From positions 1 to 58,780 of the IMG/VR virus record IMGVR_UViG_3300008459_000049: DNA of 58,780 nucleotides. One strand, given 5' to 3'. This DNA is from a virus. The notes under the pieces are model-generated. The model searched no databases. It had not been told where the DNA came from and saw nothing but the letters and a program-made list of their open reading frames with translations. Shown in pieces: positions 54,028 to 58,780 of the stretch. Every line of letters starts with the position of its first letter. Position 1 is the stretch's first letter. The position numbers and the translations under genes are program-made.

Positions 54028-54056
54028 TTGACACCGGGAAACAGGTGTGGTATACT
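54028..54056 (+). promoter_or_regulatory. Sigma70-type promoter, rightward (module B)
   Basis: TTGACA, 17 bases, TATACT, plus strand; faces the promoter at 54088. Confidence 0.78.
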
Positions 54057-54062
54057 GAACGC

Positions 54063-54081
54063 GCCGCCGCGCTGCGGCGGC
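54063..54081. repeat. GC-rich hairpin (module B)
   Basis: GCCGCCGC/GCGGCGGC eight-bp stem, loop GCT, between the two -10 boxes. Confidence 0.9.
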
Positions 54082-54087
54082 TCGGGC

Positions 54088-54116
54088 ATTATAGCATATG
54101 CCCGAAACCGCGTCAA
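54088..54116 (-). promoter_or_regulatory. Sigma70 promoter, leftward (module B)
   Basis: TTGACG, 17 bases, TATAAT; near-consensus. Drives the 121-residue gene through a long leader. Confidence 0.88.
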
Positions 54117-54125
54117 GCGTTTTTT

Positions 54126-54311
54126 TCAATCCTCGTAGTTGTCCCAATACTCGGTGCGAGTAAGTGGCGCACCGTTTGCATATTCGTCCTCCATCTCCGC
54201 GATCCGCTGTTGCTCCCATTCGTCGCAGTCGATGCAGAGGTTCAAAACGTTGTTGGACTGATAACCCTTGTGGAGTTCAGACTTGCAGCTTTCGCACTCG
54301 AAGGTTTCCAT
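54126..54311 (-). CDS. Cys-pair small protein (61 aa)
   Basis: METFECESCKSELHKGYQSN ... NLCIDCDEWEQ gives two CxxC-type pairs, a probable zinc site. Acidic. SD GGGAGAACAAG. Promoter at 54346. Confidence 0.65.
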   Translation of the reverse strand: METFECESCKSELHKGYQSNNVLNLCIDCDEWEQQRIAEMEDEYANGAPLTRTEYWDNYED

Positions 54312-54345
54312 CTTGTTCTCCCTTTCGGCACCGTGCCGATGATCC

Positions 54346-54374
54346 TTTGTATCGCAGAGCGGATCGCTTGTCCA
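54346..54374 (-). promoter_or_regulatory. Promoter of the 61-aa gene, with start hairpin
   Basis: TGGACA, 17 bases, TACAAA. Downstream, CGGCA-CCG-TGCCG forms a hairpin at 54325-54339 near the transcription start, similar to the one at 55116. Confidence 0.6.
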
Positions 54375-54383
54375 GCTTTTTTT

Positions 54384-54488
54384 CTAGAACGGACCAACAA
54401 TATCTTTGATCGCAGAGTAGACAACAGCACCTGCAAGGCCGATTGCCGTCATGCCACCAACAAACAGAACGCAGTAGATGATCGTCAT
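54384..54488 (-). CDS. Tiny membrane protein (34 aa)
   Basis: MTIIYCVLFVGGMTAIGLAG AVVYSAIKDIVGPF is nearly all hydrophobic; it follows the 28-residue gene by seven bases with SD GAGGAAAC. Membrane-peptide type. Confidence 0.6.
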   Translation of the reverse strand: MTIIYCVLFVGGMTAIGLAGAVVYSAIKDIVGPF

Positions 54489-54495
54489 TGTTTCC

Positions 54496-54582
54496 TCAGT
54501 GGTCAAGAGTATACAGCGCGGCAGCAGTGATTGCAACAACAATGATGGTGGAGAAAAGGATATTCAGGATTCGGTCGCTCAT
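54496..54582 (-). CDS. Tiny membrane protein (28 aa)
   Basis: MSDRILNILFSTIIVVAITA AALYTLDH, one transmembrane segment. GGAGGCC ribosome site. Drives with its neighbour from the promoter at 54609. Below usual gene-calling length. Confidence 0.6.
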   Translation of the reverse strand: MSDRILNILFSTIIVVAITAAALYTLDH

Positions 54583-54608
54583 GTGTGGCCTCCGTTGTTG
54601 ATGATGTA

Positions 54609-54637
54609 GTTATACACGACGGGGTTGGAGCGGTCAA
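54609..54637 (-). promoter_or_regulatory. Sigma70 promoter (TTGACC-17-TATAAC)
   Basis: Minus strand; start expected about 20 bases before the GGAGG of the 28-residue gene. Confidence 0.8.
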
Positions 54638-54720
54638 CTTTTTCTTTTGTTCTATCCGCAGGATTGACGCGCTGCGTCTGGTGGAACAGGAAAAGGTGGT
54701 GGTGGTTGTTCTTTTTTTGT

Positions 54721-54749
54721 TGACACCGCTTGCTGGTTATGGTATACTG
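54721..54749 (+). promoter_or_regulatory. Sigma70-type promoter, rightward (module C)
   Basis: TTGACA, 17 bases, TATACT; faces the promoter at 54790. Preceded by T7. Confidence 0.78.
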
Positions 54750-54765
54750 GGCAAGCCGCCAGCCA

Positions 54766-54787
54766 GCCGCCCGCTTGCGGGCGGCTC
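54766..54787. repeat. GC-rich hairpin (module C)
   Basis: AGCCGCCCGC/GCGGGCGGCT ten-bp stem, two-base loop, between the two -10 boxes. Confidence 0.9.
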
Positions 54788-54789
54788 GA

Positions 54790-54818
54790 TTATAGCATAA
54801 TCGAGAAACCCTGTCAAC
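54790..54818 (-). promoter_or_regulatory. Consensus sigma70 promoter, leftward (module C)
   Basis: TTGACA, 17 bases, TATAAT: a perfect consensus. Its transcript crosses the hairpin and reads through the rightward promoter. Confidence 0.92.
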
Positions 54819-54833
54819 ATGAAAAAGAGCGTG

Positions 54834-54855
54834 AGCGTTTTTTTCTGGAACGCTC
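54834..54855 (-). terminator. Likely weak terminator after the 76-aa gene
   Basis: GAGCGTT/AACGCTC seven-bp stem; T5 follows six bases later on the minus strand. Confidence 0.5.
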
Positions 54856-54868
54856 AAAACCAGATACT

Positions 54869-55099
54869 CTAGCGTGCGAGAGTATGCGTCACATTCCTGA
54901 CATGAGCGTCAACCATTCGCATCATTCGACCGCTGCGGATCGTACCCTCGGAGCCGTTGTCGTTGACATAAACATAAACCTTTTTCTGGCGCTTCGCCCA
55001 TTCGCGGATTGCCTTGACGGTCTGAAACTCATACAGCTTGCCACTCTTTTGAGCGGCGGTGGAACCCTTCGAACGGATAATGCGTTGTGCGATAATCAT
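54869..55099 (-). CDS. Hypothetical basic early protein (76 aa)
   Basis: MIIAQRIIRSKGSTAAQKSG ... AIREWAKRQKKVYVYVNDNG SEGTIRSGRMMRMVDAHV. Positive charge suggests nucleic-acid contact. Promoter at 55145, hairpin at its transcript start. Confidence 0.62.
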   Translation of the reverse strand: MIIAQRIIRSKGSTAAQKSGKLYEFQTVKAIREWAKRQKKVYVYVNDNGSEGTIRSGRMMRMVDAHVRNVTHTLAR

Positions 55100-55115
55100 C
55101 TTTTCCTCTTTTCTG

Positions 55116-55134
55116 TCGGCGCACCGTGCGCCGA
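55116..55134. repeat. Hairpin at the start of the 76-aa transcript
   Basis: TCGGCGCA/TGCGCCGA eight-bp stem, loop CCG. Resembles the smaller hairpin at 54325. Confidence 0.85.
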
Positions 55135-55144
55135 AACTTTGTAT

Positions 55145-55173
55145 ACACTACAGGTTTTTTTGTGGAGAGTCAA
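55145..55173 (-). promoter_or_regulatory. Promoter of the 76-aa gene (TTGACT-17-TAGTGT)
   Basis: Minus strand; weak -10 box, shared with the SpoU promoter. Abuts the hairpin at 55174. Confidence 0.5.
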
Positions 55174-55220
55174 GCGAAAGAGCGGGGGTTTTTTCTTGGG
55201 AACCCCCGAAACCCTTTCGC
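55174..55220 (-). terminator. Nested-stem terminator-like structure
   Basis: GCGAAAG/CTTTCGC outer stem, GGGGGTT/AACCCCC inner stem, right after the 120-residue gene. No clean T run; may be a rho-independent stop with weak tail. Confidence 0.6.
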
Positions 55221-55583
55221 CTACTCGCCCTTACGACGATTGGCGTTAAGGGCTTCCCGCTCATCCCAAAGGTCGCGGGCAAGCGAAGGGTCGATATTCT
55301 CACCGCGACTGAAGGCAAGGATCATATCGAAAGCGCGAGCGGTTACACTAGGCGTGGAATCCTCAGTCTGGGGAACCTCACCGAACGGGAAAACGCCCCC
55401 CGTCTTTCCCTTCGTCTTTTCGACCATGCGGGTTTCCACCGAATAAGCCAGCTCTGCGGGAGTGAACCCAAGAGCATGAACAATATGCCCAGAGGGGCAA
55501 CCGCGACCATTCACCTTGACGTACTCCCGAACTGCAAGAGAAAGAGCCACAACGCGATCACCGTTCACAGTAGCCTTCGCCAT
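55221..55583 (-). CDS. Early protein, paralogue of the 121-aa gene
   Basis: MAKATVNGDRVVALSLAVRE ... ARAFDMILAFSRGENIDPSL ... DLWDEREALNANRRKGE. The C-terminal ~40 residues nearly repeat those of the gene at 53429. Each copy has its own promoter and terminator, so it looks like a duplicated module. Function unknown; small basic C-terminus. SD AAAGG. Confidence 0.72.
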   Translation of the reverse strand: MAKATVNGDRVVALSLAVREYVKVNGRGCPSGHIVHALGFTPAELAYSVETRMVEKTKGKTGGVFPFGEVPQTEDSTPSVTARAFDMILAFSRGENIDPSLARDLWDEREALNANRRKGE

Positions 55584-55630
55584 TCGCCTATCCTACCTTT
55601 CGCGCTTTCGCGCCTTTCGTTTTGTGGCTT

Positions 55631-55647
55631 GCGGGAACCATTCCCGC
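55631..55647. repeat. Hairpin near transcript start of the 120-aa gene
   Basis: GCGGGAA/TTCCCGC seven-bp stem, loop CCA; follows the -10 box by about 20 bases. Confidence 0.85.
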
Positions 55648-55665
55648 TCACCGTCTTACCCACTC

Positions 55666-55695
55666 TTTATACCGTGGAACCCGTCCCGCTGTCCA
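55666..55695 (-). promoter_or_regulatory. Sigma70 promoter of the 120-aa gene
   Basis: TGGACA, 18 bases, TATAAA, minus strand. The 247-base stretch 55584-55830 has no gene. Confidence 0.7.
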
Positions 55696-55830
55696 GTCTT
55701 TTTTTCGACCCCTTGCTTTTTTCCTACCGTGCCGCGTCACCCGTTCACCGCGTCACCATTGTCTTTTCTCATATCCCGCCGGGGATTGCAAGCGGTTTTT
55801 TTTGGGCAGATCCAGGAATCGCTTTCTGCC

Positions 55831-56079
55831 TTATTCCCAATCCCATTCGGCGGCTGGCAAAATGCCATTTAGATCATCGCCATAAACATATTTGAGCAAA
55901 TGGGGCTGAATCTCATTCACCGAAACCGATCCGATCTCATTCTCGAAACCGTTTACAAGTGCTGTCCGAATATCGCTTCGGTGCTTATTGTCAATAAAAT
56001 AATATTCCCATCCATTCTTTAGAATGGCATATCCGTGGACAGTTATCCGCTGATTGCCATTCCGCATAATGCGAGACAT
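55831..56079 (-). CDS. Hypothetical protein (82 aa)
   Basis: MSRIMRNGNQRITVHGYAIL KNGWEYYFIDNKHRSDIRTA and a C-terminus ending PAAEWDWE. AAGGAG ribosome site. Shares an operon with the 78-residue gene. Confidence 0.65.
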   Translation of the reverse strand: MSRIMRNGNQRITVHGYAILKNGWEYYFIDNKHRSDIRTALVNGFENEIGSVSVNEIQPHLLKYVYGDDLNGILPAAEWDWE

Positions 56080-56122
56080 ATCTCTACTCCTTTGTGGATA
56101 TTCTTTTTTTGTTTCTCTCTTG

Positions 56123-56359
56123 CTAGTTTATAGCAGACTGTCCATGATGATCTGGATTGAATCGGTTATTGAAAAAGACGATTGCGTCATCCAGCTTTGT
56201 GATATGATTGAAGAATAGGGTATTGAATATATCATCTGACGTATAACTTTCAACCAGTTCATCCCATCCTTCATTGTAGAATAAGCGCCCATATTCCATT
56301 AGTGCAGGAATCAAATCCTCTATCTCTATTTCCATTCTGTACTTATCGTCAATCTCCAT
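56123..56359 (-). CDS. Early protein with YNEGWDELVE motif (78 aa)
   Basis: ATG at 56359 with AGGAAT upstream; the longer frame begins in sequence upstream of the SD. Contains LFYNEGWDELVESYTSDDIF and DDAIVFFNNRF. Resembles the 75-residue gene at 52915. Function unknown. Confidence 0.68.
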   Translation of the reverse strand: MEIDDKYRMEIEIEDLIPALMEYGRLFYNEGWDELVESYTSDDIFNTLFFNHITKLDDAIVFFNNRFNPDHHGQSAIN

Positions 56360-56392
56360 TATTATTCCTCGCTGTTCTTTCCAGGAATATGG

Positions 56393-56421
56393 AGCATACC
56401 ATACCACCGATACCCGCGCAA
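56393..56421 (-). promoter_or_regulatory. Candidate promoter (TTGCGC-17-TATGCT)
   Basis: Minus strand; weak -35. Next to the large palindrome at 56460. Confidence 0.45.
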
Positions 56422-56459
56422 TGGTTTATTATAGGTATATTGAATATATCGGCATATCC

Positions 56460-56539
56460 AGCCGCCCTTTTAACCTATTATACCCGTACTAATATAGTAG
56501 GGTACTACTATATAGGTATAATAGGTTAAAAGGGCGGCT
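56460..56539. repeat. Nested palindrome (25-bp arms, inner 9-bp stem)
   Basis: AGCCGCCCTTTTAACCTATT and its complement; the inner loop folds again as ATATAGTAG/CTACTATAT with a four-base loop. Perfect pairing over all 25 bases. Confidence 0.95.
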
Positions 56540-56620
56540 AGGTTAACCTATTATACCTTATGTAATACATTGTTTGAGCACCCCCCACCCCGGTATTATA
56601 TTACCCACGATGGGGGGATT
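56540..56620. repeat. ACATTGTTT/C-rich element, copy 1
   Basis: After GGCGGCTAGGTTA comes ACATTGTTTGAGCACCCCCC, then ACCCC and an A/T-rich part; copy 2 is at 58645-58735. Confidence 0.75.
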
Positions 56621-56629
56621 AGGTTACCG

Positions 56630-56691
56630 CTTATCCCCTAATGGTGTTCCCGATCCCAACACCATTGGCAGAAAGGGGGATGGGGGATAAG
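56630..56691. repeat. Nested hairpin CTTATCCCC...GGGGATAAG
   Basis: Outer nine-bp arms and an inner AATGGTGTT/AACACCATT stem with a nine-base loop. Confidence 0.88.
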
Positions 56692-56742
56692 TGGATCTGC
56701 CCTATCACCGCAGATCACACAACGCTTTATATTATCCACTGT

Positions 56743-57417
56743 TTACTCCTTATGGGAGAAATACTTTTTCTGCCCTTCGGTCAAAGCCTTATTACCATGG
56801 TAAGTTAACCCAATCTTGATTGTTCCCTCGATAGCATTAACGTCAGTTTCTGAACCGTTTTCATACCCCGCACGGATACGATCATCATCCGTTGTGAAGA
56901 TACGGGAATGGGGCATATTAAGGTTTACAAGGTTATCGTGCTTTCCACCAAGGGACTGAGTGATACGGAAGTTTTCGGGCTTATTCCCAAACAGATCCAT
57001 ATTCACAGTCTTGGTATATGCATAAAAGATCATATGGGGAAGTGCCTTAGCGATATCACACCACTTGCGGTAATACTCCATATTGTAGAAATCACCTGAA
57101 TCATGGATACGGACAGTATTCACTTTCCGCATACGCTTCAAATCAGCGATTGCATTATCCACGAAATCGCTTTGGAGGGACATGGTGAGATTAAAGATAC
57201 GGGCATTAACCACATTAGAGAAACGGTACATACCCTGTTTCGCATAACAAGGATCACGACAAGCGAGAGCAGCGGGACAAGTATTATACTTTTTGCCATC
57301 CACCTGGAAATCATAATCAGCGGGGATACCGAAACCAACAATAGTGTAAACACCACCATTGTCCTTATTCAGCTTCTCATTACCGTTAGTCCACTTGAGG
57401 TAGAAAGGCTTTGCCAT
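56743..57417 (-). CDS. GP88-family phage protein
   Basis: 224 residues. CPAALACRDPCYAKQGMYRF, then NARIFNLTMSL, VRIHDSGDFYN and IFYAYTKTVN, are the Cys-rich and SGDF features of the gene-88 family, found across phages and of unknown function. The Cys pattern suggests a metal or iron-sulphur centre. Promoter at 57447. The family name is from recognition of the motifs. Confidence 0.78.
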   Translation of the reverse strand: MAKPFYLKWTNGNEKLNKDNGGVYTIVGFGIPADYDFQVDGKKYNTCPAALACRDPCYAKQGMYRFSNVVNARIFNLTMSLQSDFVDNAIADLKRMRKVNTVRIHDSGDFYNMEYYRKWCDIAKALPHMIFYAYTKTVNMDLFGNKPENFRITQSLGGKHDNLVNLNMPHSRIFTTDDDRIRAGYENGSETDVNAIEGTIKIGLTYHGNKALTEGQKKYFSHKE

Positions 57418-57446
57418 TATCGTTTCCTCCGTTGCGGTGATGGTCG

Positions 57447-57475
57447 CTTATACCCCGGCACGCTTCCGTTGTCAC
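57447..57475 (-). promoter_or_regulatory. Promoter of the GP88-like gene
   Basis: GTGACA, 17 bases, TATAAG, minus strand; ends the gap between 57417 and 57489. Confidence 0.65.
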
Positions 57476-57488
57476 GCCTTTTTTTAAG

Positions 57489-57752
57489 CTAAACGGGCAA
57501 ACCGCATTCCACAAAACGGTAGCCACGCTCTTGGAGGATAACACGCAAACTGTTTTGGTGGTTACTGGTAGTACAGGAATACCTATTCACATTCAAACGA
57601 TAGGGATCTCCGATATTATCAGGAGTAACAAGGATGATAGTATTATAGGAATAGATGTGAACACCGTCAGTCCAGATGGACTTATTCTTTTCCTTGTTAT
57701 CCCGAATGTTATTACGCCATGCCGTGAAAACCCGAATAGTGTTCTTCCGCAT
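57489..57752 (-). CDS. Hypothetical protein (87 aa)
   Basis: ATG at 57752 with GGAGGG upstream; the longer frame starts at an earlier non-SD codon. Begins MRKNTIRVFTAWRNNIRDNK. Has SIWTDGVHIYSYNTIILVTP and ends RGYRFVECGLPV. Beta-rich, unknown. Confidence 0.65.
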   Translation of the reverse strand: MRKNTIRVFTAWRNNIRDNKEKNKSIWTDGVHIYSYNTIILVTPDNIGDPYRLNVNRYSCTTSNHQNSLRVILQERGYRFVECGLPV

Positions 57753-57791
57753 AACGATACCCTCCGTTGTGTGCCGTTGTTCGATGGTGTG

Positions 57792-57820
57792 AATATACAC
57801 GACCGCACGCCCGCTGTCCA
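57792..57820 (-). promoter_or_regulatory. Promoter of the 87-aa gene (TGGACA-17-TATATT)
   Basis: Minus strand, lies in the 57753-57918 gap. Confidence 0.75.
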
Positions 57821-57918
57821 CCCCATATTTAGGGCAAATGCAGGAACGGTGATAGGGATAAAGTTAAATGCTTTTGGGGCGGCTGGAAAACCCTTTATAG
57901 AAGCTCTTTAGGTGGTGC

Positions 57919-58113
57919 CTAATCTACTGGAGTTACGTTGCATACATCAACCCAACAATCATCCAGTTTCTCTAATGGCAGAAACCGCATATAGGCAATA
58001 CCTGTTTTATTTCTCAATCTAAGAATAATCCCATATGCATATCTGTCATTCTTATCTGCACTCCAAGCACGAATACGGGTTCTTGCCATCTGCCCAATCT
58101 TTAATGTGCTCAT
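57919..58113 (-). CDS. Hypothetical protein (64 aa)
   Basis: MSTLKIGQMARTRIRAWSAD ... YAYGIILRLRNKTGIAYMRF. Beta-type core; four-base overlap with the next gene. Unknown. Confidence 0.65.
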   Translation of the reverse strand: MSTLKIGQMARTRIRAWSADKNDRYAYGIILRLRNKTGIAYMRFLPLEKLDDCWVDVCNVTPVD

Positions 58114-58319
58114 GAGTGTATCCTAAAATCCCATGTACGATTGTTAAATGCAGCAGAGGGATATGTAACGTTATTACTTAGATTCCATAAATCATATCTT
58201 TCATCTGTTACACTATCACCGGGATGTACCTTTAGTATAAACAGGTAATATATTTCATTCTTTCGATTAACATCTTTTGGATGCCCAATGATAATCTGTC
58301 CAGCTACTGGCTTTATCAT
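58110..58319 (-). CDS. Hypothetical protein (69 aa)
   Basis: MIKPVAGQIIIGHPKDVNRK ... SAAFNNRTWDFRIHS. Beta-type. Its promoter (58325) leaves little or no leader, though AGGA inside the -10 region could act as a ribosome site. Confidence 0.65.
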   Translation of the reverse strand: MIKPVAGQIIIGHPKDVNRKNEIYYLFILKVHPGDSVTDERYDLWNLSNNVTYPSAAFNNRTWDFRIHS

Positions 58320-58324
58320 AGCTT

Positions 58325-58353
58325 ATCCTAGCATATATCCAACTTGGAGTCAA
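58325..58353 (-). promoter_or_regulatory. Promoter (TTGACT-17-TAGGAT) with almost no leader
   Basis: Minus strand; -10 ends five bases before the ATG at 58319. Confidence 0.7.
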
Positions 58354-58367
58354 GTAGATATTAGGAA

Positions 58368-58421
58368 CATATAGGGAAAGGGGATTGCTATTATATCCCT
58401 ATTCTCCCCAATCCCTATATG
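58368..58421. repeat. Stepped inverted repeat
   Basis: CATATAGGGA/TCCCTATATG ten-bp stem, an A-A internal mismatch step, then GGGGA/TCCCC inside. It sits between the 30-residue gene and the promoter at 58325. Confidence 0.85.
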
Positions 58422-58434
58422 CTTATAACCCCTA

Positions 58435-58527
58435 TTAACCCTTACGGTTTAGACGCCTCGCTCTACGCTTTTTACTTCCTAACTTCCTTCGACCTTTACG
58501 TGGGCGGTTCTTATGTGGATGTGGCAT
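58435..58527 (-). CDS. Tiny very basic protein (30 aa)
   Basis: MPHPHKNRPRKGRRKLGSKK RRARRLNRKG; about half the residues are Arg or Lys. A near-perfect ribosome site (GGAGGTGAT) lies seven bases upstream. No family recognised; a nucleic-acid-binding peptide is plausible. Confidence 0.6.
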   Translation of the reverse strand: MPHPHKNRPRKGRRKLGSKKRRARRLNRKG

Positions 58528-58575
58528 ACGGGTATCACCTCCCTTCTATACTGGTATATAGGTATTGGGCATATT

Positions 58576-58735
58576 GCCAGCCGCCCGTAGGGCGGTAAAC
58601 CAATTATACCGTTATCCTTAACCTTTTTTCCGCCCCAAAGGGGCGGCTGGTTACTTGTAAAACATTGTTTAGACCCCCCCTACCCTACTGGAATATTGGG
58701 GCTTATACTACATATGGTATAGGGTCTGGATTGAA
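58576..58735. repeat. GC-rich hairpins and C-rich element, copy 2
   Basis: CCAGCCGCCC...GGGGCGGCTGG arms with an inner CCGCCC/GGGCGG hairpin, followed by ACATTGTTTAGACCCCCCC, matching the unit at 56540. No ORF credible in 58528-58780. Confidence 0.75.
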
Positions 58736-58780
58736 CATAGGGTTTAGGCTAATACCCCCACTACATATAGTGGACTACCC

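Larger units (their letters stand above)
53807..54125. other. Gene-free leader with large inverted repeat
   Basis: A 320-base non-coding stretch. It contains an inverted repeat (53913-53945 with 53974-54009), module B promoters and a second hairpin. No credible ORF. Confidence 0.8.
54583..54868. other. Gene-free stretch with three promoters and hairpins
   Basis: Contains promoter 54609, a folded segment around 54650-54710, and module C. No credible ORF; one long minus frame running through the promoters is rejected. Confidence 0.75.
56360..56742. other. Gene-free stretch with palindromes
   Basis: Holds the 25-bp inverted repeat, the C-rich element shared with the region near 58650, and a third nested hairpin. 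No ORF credible. Confidence 0.85.

Noticed and set aside
54579-54857. Minus 92-codon frame through module C
   Set aside because: It spans two promoters and hairpins and starts inside the terminator region; two short genes with good SD fit better.
52693-55895. Long plus-strand open frames (52693, 53144, 53784, 55059 and others)
   Set aside because: They run through promoters, hairpins and antisense genes, lack ribosome sites, and exist because the GC-richer DNA has few stops.
1-58780. CRISPR array
   Set aside because: No run of three or more short direct repeats with spacers was seen.

Overview
The window is part of a large tailed-phage genome, almost certainly a contractile-tailed myovirus with T4-type features. 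Evidence includes a baseplate wedge gp6-like protein beside a gp25-like protein, a gp55-like late sigma factor, PhoH2, a ClpP-like protease, two GH19 lysins, HNH endonucleases and dense, overlapping genes. Nearly everything is on the minus strand; the two plus-strand genes are both HNH-type endonucleases. The left 52 kb is very AT-rich. The last ~6.4 kb is visibly richer in G+C, with tiny genes and very good sigma70-type promoters, so it looks like an early region read by the host polymerase. The host cannot be named from sequence; AGGAGG-type ribosome sites and TTGACA/TATAAT promoters point to a bacterium with a standard sigma70.

Layout, left to right (transcription mostly right to left). 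1-23.2 kb: tail and baseplate genes, including a 3115-residue protein with a LamG-like domain and WNG-type propeller-like repeats, a DNRLRE-like protein, gp6-like, gp25-like, a 1986-residue structural protein, and a spike-type OB-fold/M15-peptidase protein. 23.2-24.9 kb: late sigma factor and small proteins. 24.9-34.7 kb: a sugar cluster with GDP-mannose 4,6-dehydratase, a ColD-like 3-dehydratase with the diagnostic histidine, a GDP-fucose-synthase-like epimerase/reductase, a fucosyltransferase-like enzyme and several glycosyltransferases. Together they could make and attach a GDP-derived L-fucose or L-colitose type sugar.

34.7-38.5 kb: Cas4/RecB-like nuclease, zincin, PhoH2, SpoU methyltransferase. 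38.5-41.5 kb: small proteins, tRNA-Gly, a tRNA-Ala-like cloverleaf and a tRNA half flanking an HNH gene, two lipoproteins and a ClpP-like protease. 42-44.5 kb: two GH19 lysins. 44.5-52.1 kb: small genes, a second zincin, DEDDh exonuclease, two further HNH genes, and putative virion-internal proteins. 52.4-58.8 kb: small early genes, each with its own promoter, separated by strong inverted repeats, face-to-face promoter pairs and a duplicated C-rich element.

The strongest leads are the phage-borne dideoxyhexose-type pathway, the three convergent promoter/hairpin modules, the tRNA pieces flanking an HNH gene, a switch-like leader at 50.7 kb, and the modular lysins that share one OB-like domain.
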